NCBI GenBank assembly: GCA_947034885.2
Contig: OX344757.2
Coordinates: forward strand, 24,732,001 to 24,796,000
Origin: Thuidium tamariscinum
Taxonomy: Eukaryota; Streptophyta; Bryopsida; Hypnales; Thuidiaceae
Direction: 5' to 3'
Length of the DNA: 64,000 nucleotides
The position numbers and the translations under genes are program-made. This document shows, in pieces, positions 1 through 11,534 of the stretch. Within the stretch, counting starts at the first letter, position 1. Each line of letters opens with the position of its first letter. The notes beneath the pieces are model-generated. The model was not told where the DNA came from. It saw only the letters and a list, made by a program, of their open reading frames with translations, and did no database searches.

Positions 1-981
1 TTCTCCCAACACCTCCATGATCTTGGAGGGTGGAATAGAACCTAGGGCTTGGCTTATGCCCCGCAACAACCCTCTCTCCTCTAGGTGGTGCTTTCTGAAA
101 TCCTCCAGGTCTCGCAGGATCCTTAGCAAGGGATCCTGTTCCCAGACCGGATCTAACCTCTGGGCTTCCCCGGCTACTACAGGGGTTTCTAGAGGTGGAT
201 CCTCTCTTCCTACCTCTGGAGCTTCGTCTACCTCCTGTGTGCCTCCTTGATGCCCCTCCTGACTCTCATCCTCGGAGTCCTCCTCATCTTGGTCATTTTC
301 AGCTTCCGGATCTGCAATCTCATATTCTATCAATGCAGCCCCTACCTCGTAAGCTTCCATCTCCTTCTCTCTCAAGAGGTCTAACGAATGATACAGATGA
401 AATAGGAATGGTGAAATGGGAGAGGGTTTAGATTTCCCAATTCCTTTCACCATTCGGTCCATCCGGTCCCTCATAACTAACCCCCAATCTATCTTCCTGT
501 CTCCCGACAGCGCACCAAAGACGGTGTTGGCTACGGTGACTGTAATCCTACTAGGTCTATCCGGGTTCAAGATCGCCATCATGAACCGCAGTAGCCTCTT
601 GTGTCTAGCAGACACACACTCTGCTACCGTAAAGCCGTCCTTCGGGTTGGTGGGCCTGCGAAACTTCTCCTGGTGGAATTTGTCCGTCCGGGTGCCCGTC
701 GCATCTCCGCCTTGCTCGAAGGCGTACACCTTACGCCACATCGCTACACTCCACTCCTTTGGCAGCGCCCGGACCGTCCCCTTCCACTCGTTGGTCTGGC
801 CGGCCAGTAGCTCCTCCACCATCGCCTCATCCTTCAGGTTCTAGGGATGAGCCATGAACCCCTCGCAGCCCATCTGCCTGAGGTCTTCCTCCAGCTCCCG
901 CTTGTCTTGTGCGTCAGTTGGCACGACCGGATTCACATTCCGGAAGGCTAGAATCCTTCCTTCCTGCACCTCTTCTGCCAT
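1..981 (-). pseudogene. Element A0 protein, N-terminal half, one in-frame TAG
   Basis: The start ATG (979-981, minus) aligns with the starts in A2 and A4. The reading frame encodes the N-terminal domain shared by the A, B and C element proteins, including the segments VTVANTVFGALSGDRKIDWG and ISPFLFHLYHS, then an acidic linker and the beginning of the coiled coil. The frame is open to the window edge except for TAG at 841-843 (codon 47), which replaces a Trp conserved in A1, A2 and B1. The family is not one I can name. The DWG...SPFLFHLYH pattern recalls the plant transposon-associated domains annotated as putative plant transposon protein, but that is only a suggestion. Confidence 0.7.
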
Positions 982-1529
982 CTCTCACTTGACGCCTACA
1001 CAATCTAGGCGCGGTCCAACTTGACTGAACCTCCCGCGCTCAAGAACCTGTCAGCTAGCGTAGTGCTAATCGCTCAACTATGTACTAGACCGGATTGACA
1101 AATTATCTATCCCTTCTCTTTGTCTGTAGACCGAATACTCTATCTCTAGCCGGAAACCCTTTCTCGAACTGCGTGCAAGAAAGTGGCAGGACCTGGCCCT
1201 GCTTCCCTGGTCTTATACTTTTTCCCCCGGCATTAATTACTGACCGTTAGGTTTAAACCAGTCTGGTCACCTGGGAGAGATCCCGACGATCTCTAGACTC
1301 GATAGCCACTCATTGCCTATCCGGTCTCGGTCGCTAGGTGGGCGGCATCCGGGATTTCTTACGCTGTCCCTTAACGTAGTTTCTGGTTTACGGTCTGGGG
1401 TTTTCCGGTTTCCGGTCTTGGTCCTAATTGTGCGTAACAACTAAGAAAAAAAAAAAAATGGGGATTGAATAGATCCCTCTTCCCGTATTTTGCTTAAGAA
1501 CCCGCTTAGGTGAATTCTAGATTGCCATA
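1..1529 (-). mobile_element. Element A0 (5' part, runs off the window)
   Basis: This is the 5' part of an A-family element on the minus strand. Its terminus at 1529 reads TATGGCAATCTAGAATTCAC on the minus strand, matching the A1 (2376), A2 (34096) and A4 (51729) starts, which read TGTGGCAACC or TGTAGCAACC. The leader carries the A-family promoter region and a poly-A stretch near 1443-1458. The body continues to the left of the window, so its 3' end and target duplication cannot be seen. Confidence 0.85.
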
Positions 1530-2375
1530 GTTTCACTAAGGCCCAAAGCTACGACTCTCATTCAATTCAACAACAATCCCAGAAGCCAATCTTCCTCATA
1601 GTTGGTGTAATGCTGCGTCATTATTCAAGAAGTTGCCACATGGAATCCTGAAATTACTAAATTCCCCGAAATCAAAATCCTAGTGAATATTACGAGTGAA
1701 TATTAGAAACAACCCCAGCGAATAGTATTGGGAGAAAATATGAGGTCAGCAGACCACACTGTGAACGGGGAGATTGATTAGGGAAAAGAGGCAAACAAAG
1801 ATTCAGTGACAAGCTGGAGATTTGTGGCAAGCCGGGAATCTGAGATGATCTCTTTGTTGGTAGTCACATTTTCAATTTCTGGGGTTAAACAAATCACTTG
1901 GACTAATGCATACATGAGTGTTCAATTCTAAGATATTAAGGGAGGCAGTTAGACTGGTGATGGCAAATGAATCACCACTGGGAACGTTGGAAAGCGGTGA
2001 CTTGAAAGTGTCAAATCTTTCCTTGTGTTGAGTGATCTCCAAAACTAAGTCTTGGCTATGATTCTTCAAAAAAGTAGCGTCCGCCACTGCACAAAAGAGT
2101 GCATCATATGAAAATCTGTATCAGCATATTGCATAGAGCACGATTAGATGCAAATTTTTAAAAGCACGTACGAGAAGGTCACGGAAGTGCACAACCCACC
2201 AGAGTCACTCGTGATCACTGCCACAGTTGTTGTCGTCGTCCTGCCGAAGCTTTTGAGGGCTCAATCACCAAGACTCTCACATGACTGCTGCGCCTTCGCA
2301 AGAACCTCTTCTCTCACAGACCTAGATATACCATTACACTTTTCTGGGAGACAGAGAATGATGAGAACAAGCGCA
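1530..2375. other. Gap between two head-to-head A elements; nothing recognised
   Basis: About 850 bp separate the 5' ends of A0 (minus) and A1 (plus). Short open frames exist on both strands, but none shows a domain, a repeat or a convincing promoter. No target duplication links the two flanks. Confidence 0.5.
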
Positions 2376-2687
2376 TGTGGCAACCTAGAATTCACCTGAG
2401 TGGGTTCTTAAACAAAATACGGAAAAAAGGGATCTATTCAATCCCCATTTTTTTGTTGTTTTCATAGTTTGACATACAATTAGGGCTAAGATCGGAAACC
2501 AAAAAACTGCAGATCGGAAACAGAAAACTATGTTAAGGGACAGAGTAAGAAATCCGGATCCAGCCAACCTAGCGACTGAGACCGGATAGGCAATGAGTGG
2601 CTACCGAGCCTAGGGATCGTCGGGAACTCTCCCACGTGACCAGGCTAGTTTAAACCTAACGGTCAGTAATTAATGCTGGGGGAAAAG

Positions 2688-2693
2688 TATAAG
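2688..2693 (+). promoter_or_regulatory. TATA box of element A1
   Basis: TATAAG lies 232 bp upstream of the A1 ATG, in a context (AAGTATAAGACC) that is nearly unchanged in A4 at 52042-52047 and recognisable in A2 on the minus strand. A pyrimidine/purine-rich leader with GAGAGA runs follows. Confidence 0.6.
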
Positions 2694-4186
2694 ACCGGGG
2701 AGCAGGGCCAGGTCCTGCCACTTTCTTGCACACAAATCGAGAAAGGGTTTTCCGGTAGAGAGAGAGCGTGTCCAGACTACAGAGAGAGAAGAGAGATAGG
2801 TGGTCTGTCAATCCGGTTTGGCGCAGACTCGAGTGAGTAGTACAGGATTTGTTGAGAGATTATTGAGCGCGGAGAGTTCAATCAAGTTGGACCGCACCTA
2901 GTTAGTGCAAACAAAGAGCGAGCGATGGCAAGTGAGGTATAGGAGGGACTGATTCTAGCCTTCCGGAATGTCAATCCGGTCGTGCCTACGGACACACAAG
3001 ATAAGCTGGAGTTGGAGGAAGACCTCAGGCAAATGGGCTGCGAGGGGTTTATGGCTCGTCTATGGAATCTGAAGGACGAGGAGATGGCAGAGGAGTTGCT
3101 GGACGGCCAGACCAATGAATGGAAGGGGACGGTCCGGGCGAGGCCAAAGGAGTGGAACGCAGCAATGTGGCGCAAGGTGTATGCGTTTGAGCAAGGCGGA
3201 GACGCGACGGCCACCCAGACGGAAAAGTTCCACCTAGGTAAGTTCTGGAGACCCACCAACCCGAAGGATGGCTTCATAGTGTCGGAATGCATCTCGGAGA
3301 GACACAAAAGGCTACTCCAGTTCATGATGGCAATCCTGAACCCGAATAGGCCAAGTAGAATCACGGTCACCGTAGCCAACACCATTTTTGGTGTACTATT
3401 GGGAGATCGGAAGATAGATTGGGGGATAGTCATGCGAGACCAGATGGTCAAAATGGTGAATGGGATTGGGAAGTCTAAACCTTCCCCCATTTCACCATTC
3501 CTGTTTCACTTGTACCACTCCCTAGATCTCTTGAGGGAGAAAGAGAGAGAGGCTTACGAGGTAGGAGCAACTATGATAGAGTATAAGATTGAGGACCTTG
3601 AGGCCGATAAAGACCAGGATGATGAGGTCTCAAAGGAAGAAGGTCAGGATGAACAACAAGGGGACCCACAAGAGAGAAAAGAGGAGCCAGAGGTAGGGGG
3701 AGATAGTCTGCCGCTGGAAGCCCCCGTGGTTGCAGGAGAGACCCAAAGAGCGAATCCGGTCTGGGACAGGATCCCTTGATGAAGGTCATTCAGGACCTGG
3801 ATGATTTTAGAAGGCACCATTTGGAAGAGAGGAGGTTGTTGCAGGGAGTGTGTAGAGCCCTAGGCACTGTTCCACCTTCCAAAGTCATGGAGGTATTGGG
3901 AGAGTTGATCTAGGAGGCACATGAGAGTCGGGACAAGGAAGAAGTAACCCGGCTAACCAACCAAATCTCAGCCCTAAGGAAGGAGCTTCATCAGAAGCAA
4001 GAGGAGTTGGACGAAGAGAAGCGACTCTCCACTCAAGCCCGAAACACTCTCGGAGAAATCCGGGAATTCATTACCCATCCGGGTGAAGTTGTCAACAAGG
4101 CCATGCTGTTCGACAAGAAGGTGTTGGAGGCAGGTAAGATGGTAGGCCCCCAACTGTTCACGGCGCTGGTGGCTTACAACAAGAAG

Positions 4187-4194
4187 ATGGAGAC
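4187..4194. repeat. Left 8-bp target duplication of the giant hAT
   Basis: ATGGAGAC is the last A1 sequence before the transposon end CAGGGTTG at 4195. The identical 8-mer follows the right end at 24663-24670. In A2, which lacks this insertion, the corresponding coding sequence is continuous. Confidence 0.93.
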
Positions 4195-4199
4195 CAGGG

Positions 4200-4745
4200 T
4201 TGCTTCCGTCGCGTCACGTTCGTCCGTCAGGATGTCCGTCCGCTGACGTGACGGGGAGCCGAGCATCCGTCAGGATGAAATTCACGACAGAATCCGCGAC
4301 AAAGGATGAAAAATCGTGACAGCGGTCGTGGACGCCCTCATGGACGACCTCCGTGGACGGCCTGAAAGGACGTGCTCGGTGGACAGTTCCGATGGACAGT
4401 CCTGGCTGACTGGACGGCTTGGATGGACACTCTGGGTTCTGCGGACGGTCCGGATCCGGTGGACGGTTTTAGGGGACGGCCCCGCTCGCGGGGTATGGAC
4501 GGCCCCGATGGACAGGACGTCCAGTGGACGGCCTGGACGGACGCCTCCAGATCGACGGTCTGGGTACGGTCTACGCTTGGGAAGGACGGCTTGGATTGAG
4601 AGGAAGGTTGGACGGCCTAGGTTTGATGGACGGCCTGGCCGTGCCGTTGACGGTCAGGATGGACGGCCTAGGTTCGATGGACGGCCTGGCCGTGCCGTTG
4701 ACGGTCAGGATGGACGGCCTGGGCTCCGTGGACTGGAACTCTTTA
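4200..4745. repeat. Left terminal GACGGCC-motif cluster
   Basis: A GC-rich block dense in GACGG, CCGTC, GGACGGCC and GTCCGTC words starts inside the left transposon end. Near 4613-4715 it contains a tandem pair of a 51-bp unit. Such subterminal motif arrays are the usual binding sites for hAT transposases, which is inferred here. The first 130 bp closely match the right end of the derivative at 31997-32658. Confidence 0.8.
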
Positions 4746-4859
4746 TTTGTAAGACTTAAAAGTCTGAGTTCATATTCGCAATCAAAATTTTCTCATTAGT
4801 CTATGAGGTTTAACCATCTCTCAAAAAATAATTTCCCATGGTTTTGTATTTTAGGCCTT

Positions 4860-6130
4860 CCATAGTCTAAATATAATATATATTCTGTATTTAAAAAAAA
4901 GATTTTGGTGGTTTGAATCAAAAAAAAGGAAATGGTTTGAATGAAAATAACGTTAATGGTTTGGAATTGTGAATAAAAAAAAATGTAAAACTGGTTTTGA
5001 AAAAAAATGTGTTAATTGTTCGAATAAAAAAATTATGGAAATGGTTTGAATAAAAAAAACGTTAATGGTTTGAAATGTTGAATGAAAAAAAAATATAGAA
5101 AGGGTTTGGAAAAAAATGTGTTAATGGCTCGACCAAAAAAATTTGGAAATGGGTTGGGAAAAAAATGTGATTAGGGTTTGACTAAAAGAAATATGGAAAT
5201 GGGTTGAAATGTTGGAAAAACAAATTTAGAAATGGTTTGGAGAAAAAATGTGTTAATTGTTTGACTAGAATAAATATGGAAATGGTTTAGGGTAAAAAAA
5301 TGGCCAAGTTTTGAGTAAAGAAAAACGGTAATGGTATAGGGTGTTAGAAAGAAAAATATAGAAATGGTTTGGAAAAAAGATGGGTCAATGGTTCGACTAA
5401 AAAAAATATGGAAATGGTTTGAATCAAAGAAAAAGAAAAAGGAAATGCTTTGAATTAAAAAAAAGTTAATAATTTGAAATGTTGAATACAAAAAAATATA
5501 GAAATGGTTTGGAAAAAAAATGTGTTCATGTTTCGACTAAAAAATATATGAAAATGCTTCGAATAAAAAAAAAAATGGAAATGGGTTGAATAAAAAAAAA
5601 GGCAATGGTTTGAAAGGTTGGAAAAAAACTTATAGAAAGGGTCGTGAAAAAAAATGTGTTAATGGTTTGACTAAAAAAAATATGGAAATAAGTTGGAAAG
5701 AAAATGTGTTCAGGGTTTGATTAAAAATAATATGGAAATGGTTTGAAAAAAACAACTTTCATGGTTTGAAATGTTGAATAAAAAACATTTAGAAATGGTT
5801 TGGAAAAAAAATGTTAATGCCTTAATGGTTAAGGCTCAAATTGGAAATAGTTTGAATCAATAAAATGGGAATGCTTTGAATAAAAAAGAACGTTGATGGT
5901 TTGAAATGTGGACGACAAAAAAATATAGAAATGGTTTAAAAAAATGTGTTCATGGTTCGACTAATAAAAATATGGAAATGGGTTCAATCTAAAATATGGA
6001 AAGGGTTTGAATCTAACAAATGGAAATGGGTTAGGGTAAAAAAATGGTTATGGTTTGACATGTGGAAAAAAAAAATGTGGAAAAATGCGGTGGGAAAAAC
6101 TTGGGTTAATGGTTTGATTAAAAAAATTCG
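4860..6130 (+). repeat. AT-rich degenerate satellite
   Basis: Diverged tandem copies share the words ATGGAAATGGTTTGAAT, CGTTAATGGTTTGAAATGTTG and AATGTGTTAATGG with runs of A between them. The larger unit looks close to 100 bp, built from shorter related pieces. The block appears in the opposite orientation at 11535-11915, on the other side of the RING gene. Open frames inside it are repeat translations, not genes. Confidence 0.75.
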
Positions 6131-6509
6131 AAATGGTGGGAATCAAAAACAAAAGCATATATACTTGTGGCATATGTAAAAAATAGAATTTTGGCAATTT
6201 TTAAAAGTGAACTTACAAAATCTACTTTAAGTGAAAGTATGGCATTGGATTTAAATGAACTTGTTGCACATACATTTCAAGCAAACGTATTGAGTATTCT
6301 TTTCATTTGTTCATGGTTAAGTTTTCAGTTTAAGTGTTTAACAGACAATACAGTTGTACGAGAAAAATGAAAATGCTTCATTGCCCAAAAAATGTACTTT
6401 TGCAACATGAGCAACAAACGCTCGTAAATGGTCGTCATAGCCAAATACTATTTACAATACTAATATACTATACATCCGTCTAATGGCCTAACTCATCACC
6501 AGAAGGTAT

Positions 6510-8873
6510 TCAACCTTGTTCTGGTTCTACAATGCCTCTGCCTATACTATTTCTCAAAAAATCTTGCAATCCTTCTCTAGATTGCAAACTGTTCAACGTA
6601 GCCACTACGGTCCGATCATATCGATCGTGCAAGTAGGAAGAAATGGTTGACAACATTTGCACCTCATTGAACGTAGTGTCTTCGATGAACCTCATTTGTG
6701 CCTCATGATCCATGTCTTGGAGTATTCCGATAGGATTTCCACTGGAGTCAAAAACCACATTCTCTGGATGTGGTCGGCGCACGAACTCCTGTCGGTCCAA
6801 GTCCCAATGGCCACCAGCAAGTTGGCCAAAAAATACTCGCCGCCCTGGATCGCCCGCACTAATCAACTTCTTGCACACCTCCGTAATCTCCGCATCATCG
6901 TTCCACGGAATGTCTTGCACGCTACGCACGGCGAGGTGTCTACTGTCATGGCCCCACTTCCACATCCATATCATGTCATTACCCCAACTCCCTCTATTCT
7001 CATCGCCAGGCAAGTTCTCTTCGTTCAACTCGAAGTGTGGGGGCATGTAATCCTCCAACCCAAATTGGACGTACAACCGCCGGTGCAAAGGAGCCTTGCA
7101 TTGTGCGCACCGCTTTCTTGTGACCATGTGCGGAATGAGACATCCGGGGTGGTACATATGTCCACACGTTCCAAGGCAAAATCCACCCTCGGGTCCAAAC
7201 GGTTCCATGCAAATCGTGCACGTCGTTCCATCCTTCACAAACTCGGGAACTATGGGCCACAGTAAGGGGGCATTGCCTTCTCTATCCACGGGCCCGTATC
7301 GATATCTCGCGGTGTTGAATTGGAAGTCTAGATGCGGATGCCCGTCCCAATCAATGCTTGCATTATCGCGATTTGTAGGCAATGTAACTGGAAACATATC
7401 CTCCAGTCGGGCCCACGATGTCAAGCCAAAATAACGTTGGCTACCATCTCTAAATTGTGCAGCTATTCTCCTGACTTCACGCTGTAGTTGTGCGACCTCG
7501 TTCATAGCCAAAGTGCATGCCAATCTCATGTTGCTCATGGCAAGCAACTTTTGCTCCCTCGTAGTTGACGTTTGTTGCAACAATCTATCCTTCATGGCAT
7601 TTACAAATGCCAACTCGTCCTGTAGTCCCTCCAAAGCCGCTGATATAGTCTCCATGTTGGCCTTGGCCTCATTGCACTCGCCCTCTACACGCTCCGCTCG
7701 TGCCACAAGGGCATCGTATGCCACGCGCTCAACGCTTATGAACTCTTGGCCCAATGCATCTGTTGATTGGGTTGCCGCATTTGAACTCTCACCACGAAAA
7801 TGTGGTGTTGGGAATATACCATGAGGCCGCACCCGGCGCACCGTCAACGGGTCAACTGGCTCAATTAGACCATATGTGGCCCGCTCCACGACCTCATCCA
7901 ATGGTGGAGTGCCATCCGTGCTTTGGCGACGTTCACGTTCAAGCAAGTCAATGTTACTTGCTAGTAACTTAGCATTCGTTTCCTCCAAAGCCTTCACTCG
8001 TGCGTTGTGGGCTTGTACCTCCATCTCGTGCCTTCGCTCAGCTTCTGCACCATCCTCACGCAGCTTAATCACCAATGCACGTAATGCCTCTAATTCCCCA
8101 TTTGCTCCAAATACTTCATTAATTGTCATGGACGGGGGAATTGGGTGAATGGCGAGTGGCATGGGCTCGCTTGGACCGGCAATAGGCGCCTCCAATTCGG
8201 GAGCCACCGGATTTTGTTTGTTGGCGCCTTGAGGTGCATTGTCGACCTCCATGGGGTCTGCGGCCGCCGCTTCGTCCCCTTGTGCCCTAGCCACTCCTTC
8301 GCCCTCCAATTGCACTTCAGGATTTGGTGGAATTCTACGGCTTTTAGTAGGGAAACGGCCGCCCCGTTGTTTTGCCGGATACGTGTTCCAATCCACGTCC
8401 TTGCCCAAAAAAAACTCCGCATACGCCATTTGACACAATGCGAGGGTCCCATCCTTCTTCGAGAGGGTCCCCCAAAGTGCCAATGCCACCTCGGTCAACC
8501 GCTTCTTGAACGTTGGGTGTACGCAATACTTGATCAATGCAACGCCAGATCGCACTTGCGTCTCATTTCTCTCTCGTGGAAAATGGCGGTTGATGTGGGC
8601 CCAGTCCACGTATCTCTGACATGTGGTGCGGGTCCATAGCTCAAGCACCTGTTCCCACCCGTGCCCGGCCAAAACTTCACCAGTGTTGAAAGTCGCCCAG
8701 TCTACAGTGCTCCTGTTCCCACGACGCCTCCTGTGTGGGGGTTCACCTTCATGGGTTACCATCTCCTGGTTTTCTACCACTGGGGGGTGATTTCCAGCAA
8801 TTACCACCTCCTGGTTCTCTGCCATGGGGGGGTTCTCTACATGTAGTACCATCTCTCCAGGGTTTAAGGCCAT
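6510..8873 (-). CDS. RING-H2 and coiled-coil protein carried by the giant hAT
   Basis: The gene is a single open exon of 787 codons from ATG 8871-8873 to the stop at 6510. Upstream in-frame codons begin with GTG, and a CAG/G acceptor-like site directly precedes the ATG, so a 5' UTR intron is possible. Regions: a Trp-rich conserved-looking block (about 45-165); a low-complexity Pro/Glu linker; coiled coils (about 255-320 and 370-480); a C3H2C3 RING (about 551-595) with CTICMEPF, CGHMYHPGC and CAQC supplying all eight zinc ligands; and a C-terminal domain of about 190 residues. RING-H2 proteins usually act as E3 ubiquitin ligases, so a role in modifying transposition proteins or host silencing factors is inference. 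The frame is intact, and the gene lies inside the transposon with a motif cluster upstream of its TATA box. A captured host gene is the alternative. Confidence 0.85.
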   Translation of the reverse strand: MALNPGEMVLHVENPPMAENQEVVIAGNHPPVVENQEMVTHEGEPPHRRRRGNRSTVDWATFNTGEVLAGHGWEQVLELWTRTTCQRYVDWAHINRHFPRERNETQVRSGVALIKYCVHPTFKKRLTEVALALWGTLSKKDGTLALCQMAYAEFFLGKDVDWNTYPAKQRGGRFPTKSRRIPPNPEVQLEGEGVARAQGDEAAAADPMEVDNAPQGANKQNPVAPELEAPIAGPSEPMPLAIHPIPPSMTINEVFGANGELEALRALVIKLREDGAEAERRHEMEVQAHNARVKALEETNAKLLASNIDLLERERRQSTDGTPPLDEVVERATYGLIEPVDPLTVRRVRPHGIFPTPHFRGESSNAATQSTDALGQEFISVERVAYDALVARAERVEGECNEAKANMETISAALEGLQDELAFVNAMKDRLLQQTSTTREQKLLAMSNMRLACTLAMNEVAQLQREVRRIAAQFRDGSQRYFGLTSWARLEDMFPVTLPTNRDNASIDWDGHPHLDFQFNTARYRYGPVDREGNAPLLWPIVPEFVKDGTTCTICMEPFGPEGGFCLGTCGHMYHPGCLIPHMVTRKRCAQCKAPLHRRLYVQFGLEDYMPPHFELNEENLPGDENRGSWGNDMIWMWKWGHDSRHLAVRSVQDIPWNDDAEITEVCKKLISAGDPGRRVFFGQLAGGHWDLDRQEFVRRPHPENVVFDSSGNPIGILQDMDHEAQMRFIEDTTFNEVQMLSTISSYLHDRYDRTVVATLNSLQSREGLQDFLRNSIGRGIVEPEQG

Positions 8874-9073
8874 AGTACCTGCACACAATGCCACAACACG
8901 GTATGTATGTACAGATGACTATGCTCTGCTTCCTGTTGCGTGAGGGCAACTGGAATGTGGCAAAGCAATAGCCAAATGCTTGACTTCCTCCCGAATTGCA
9001 ATGCAAAGCTTTTTTCAAGCTAGGACAGAGCAACTCAAGAGAGAAAGCAAGGTTAATTGTGGCTGAATTTGGG

Positions 9074-9080
9074 ATTTATA
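9074..9080 (-). promoter_or_regulatory. TATA box of the RING gene
   Basis: On the minus strand this reads GAGTATAAATCCC, about 200 bp upstream of the ATG. The GACGGCC-motif cluster begins roughly 70 bp further upstream, the same arrangement as at the other two genes of the transposon. Confidence 0.6.
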
Positions 9081-9139
9081 CTCCCCATTACCAAGCCTCG
9101 TTAGGAGTGTTAATTTGTGTCTAATCACATCGCCATGCA

Positions 9140-9930
9140 CCACCTGGAGCCGTTGATGCGGACGGCCATCGACGGCTGGGGCGTCCAGGGAGCGTCGACG
9201 GAGGTTCGGGAGGCCGTCGACAGCTTCGGGATGACGTCACAGAGGCCGTCCACATGTCCGGCGCCGTCAACGAGTTCGAAAACACTCATGAGTTCGAAAA
9301 TCCATAATTACTCCGCCGAATTGCAAATTCGATGGCCCAAAATGGCTCTTCGTGACGGCCTGCCCGTGGTCTTGGACGGCCACTGTTCCGTTGTGGACAG
9401 CCTACCCGGACAGGTCGACGCTCCGGCCCGCAGCCAAATTCTTTGCGGACGGCCTGCCCAGGTCCTGGACGGGCCCGTGTTGCTGGACGGTTTTCTGGAC
9501 GCCCTCCGTCCCCGTGACGGCCTGCCCAGGGCCTTGACGGCCAGGGAGGACTGACCCCTCTATTGCCCCTCCGGAGGGTAAATGTAAAAAATTCCCCCCT
9601 AATTTGTGCCGATTAAATTTTAGATTTCAACACGTCCCCTAGCTAAATCGAGGTCTCTGATTCCAAATAAGAATTCAGAATTTGCAAAAAAGAATTTGTG
9701 TGAAAAATAAAAGAAATTCCAGGGTTTTCTGCAAGGGTAAAAAAGGGGCAATAGAGGGGTCAGTCCTCCCTGGCCGTCCTCGACAGGCCCGTCTTCCTAG
9801 ACGGTTTTAGGGACGCCCTCCGTCCCCGTGACGGCCTGCCCAGGTCCTGGACGGGCCCGTCTTCCTGGACGGTTTTGTGGACGCTCTCCGTCCCCGTGAC
9901 GGCCTGCCCAGGTCCTGGACGGGCCCAATA
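9140..9930. repeat. Internal GACGGCC-motif cluster upstream of the RING gene
   Basis: Two GC-rich blocks (9140-9560 and 9770-9930) dense in GACGG and CCGTC surround a short AT-rich segment. A unit of roughly 85 bp containing CCGTGACGGCCTGCCCAGG recurs near 9450-9550, 9790-9860 and 9860-9925. The vocabulary is the same as at the transposon ends. Confidence 0.75.
9536..9778. repeat. 34-bp perfect inverted repeat around an AT-rich core
   Basis: The arms at 9536-9569 and 9745-9778 are exact reverse complements (left arm begins GACGGCCAGGGAGGACTGAC). The arms include a CAGGGAGG/CCTCCCTG pair like hAT ends, but no direct 8-bp duplication is seen because the flanks are inverted too. It may be a foldback insertion or an inverted duplication. 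Confidence 0.7.
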
Positions 9931-11530
9931 GGTGGGCCCAATATATACTGAATTTCAATTAGGCAGGTGGAATCCAATTAGACAGCCAGGATCCAATTAC
10001 GCAATTGGTATTCATTTAGGCAGTTGAGATGCAATAAGTTGTAAGACAGCAGAATTTTAATGTGGGTGAACTGGTGAAGATTGCCAATGCAGTACCTGTA
10101 TTCTGTAATTTTTATTGGAGCTTAGTGAGTTAACATTCATAGCTTGCATTTCTTTTTAAAAAAATTTGGGATTCATTCATGGTTGTGACAAGTGTGTGAC
10201 TCATTCAGATCTTGTATTTCTTTTTAAATTTTTTTGGGATTCATGATTGTGACAAGTGTGTTAGCCATGTATGCATGGTAGGAGGCAAAGATTGCACTTA
10301 TTTAAATTAAGAGTTGATTTGCCTTTTTCGTGTATGTCTTTAGATGAAAATATTTTTAGTTTTTTTTTCAGTCAAGGAGAAATAGATGAGGAATCTAATA
10401 CAAGTTGTTTCATATTTTTTGGAAGAAAAATTGAATTAATTATTAATTTTCAAACACAATTTGTCATAGGACCCTATTTGTGATCAGTAAGCCTTGAAAA
10501 TCTATACATGCACAGTTTCTAAAAGAATCTGGTTTGGTGAATAAACTAGTAATGCAACATGTAAAAAATGGTTTGAAATGGTTTCTAAATGTGTCCCTTT
10601 CAAAAACTGAAATGAATTCTTCAATTAATCATTATTTCAAAACAATTTCACATTTGAAAGAAGGTAGTTTAACAACCATTTTTTATTTTGAATAAAATTA
10701 GTAGACACCTATAAGTACACTAAGTTACGATTGAATCCATTGTAACTCTAAAACCATCCATTCATATAGTAAAAATCAAATCTTAGCATGCTTCAATATA
10801 ATCCACAATTAGTTTCCTCACAATGAGCTTTCCAATTCAGATTTCAGACCCTCCTATAGTCCTATTAGGCAGATAAAAAAGCCTGCATAGTTTATGAACC
10901 TCCGTGTGAGCTTCCTACCATAATAGTTGATTTGAGAGCAAGAGGTCCTTGAACTTCTTCATTTTAGATGTTAGAATGGATTTGCAGACTTACTGATACT
11001 TGTGTTTTTAAACACAATCGGCTTATTAAATTCCCTAAGTTTTCTTATTATATAAATGAATGTGAATATACTCTTGTACCTTTAAATTGGTTTTAAATAT
11101 TGCATTAATTAGGATTGTATACTATAGTTTAATTTCTCTATTGTGTGCTTTGTTTTCTTATAAATGGTGAAATATAAATAGTTGTAGCTTTGATTTTTGA
11201 TTTTCAAACTCTTTAGTGGCATATAGATAGCATATGCTGTGCGTTTCACCATGTTCTTAGTTCATCAAAATCCTTGAAGCTCACATGTTTCCTTGTATAC
11301 AATGTTTTTGATCTTCTCAATATTTTGTAATTATGAAATGTAGAAAAAAATAGGGTATTCAAAAATAGTCCTTCAAAGAATTTACAAAAGAAAATAGGGT
11401 ACTCTAAAATACACTCCGGTAGCTTTATTTCTACTAATAGGGAGGGAAAAAAACATGAGAAGGACATAAATACCCCCCCATTAAATACCCCATTATCGCA
11501 TGTGGTTACCAAAAGATAAAGGGGGTGAAC
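9931..11530. other. AT-rich interior of the giant hAT; no gene seen
   Basis: Short degenerate direct repeats occur near 9950-10030 (CCAATTA words) and 10131-10262 (two copies of a unit of about 70 bp containing GATTCATG and GTGACAAGTGTGT). Open frames are short and without recognisable domains. Confidence 0.5.
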
Positions 11531-11534
11531 CCCC

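Noticed and set aside
4316..4799. Overlapping open frames of 75-147 codons
   Set aside because: They are translations of the GACGGCC motif array in several frames, with a repeating residue pattern and no domain.
5171..5491. 106-codon minus-strand Phe-rich frame
   Set aside because: Poly-A/T satellite translation.
6657..8846. Plus-strand open frames opposite the RING gene
   Set aside because: Shadows of the minus-strand frame, without domains.
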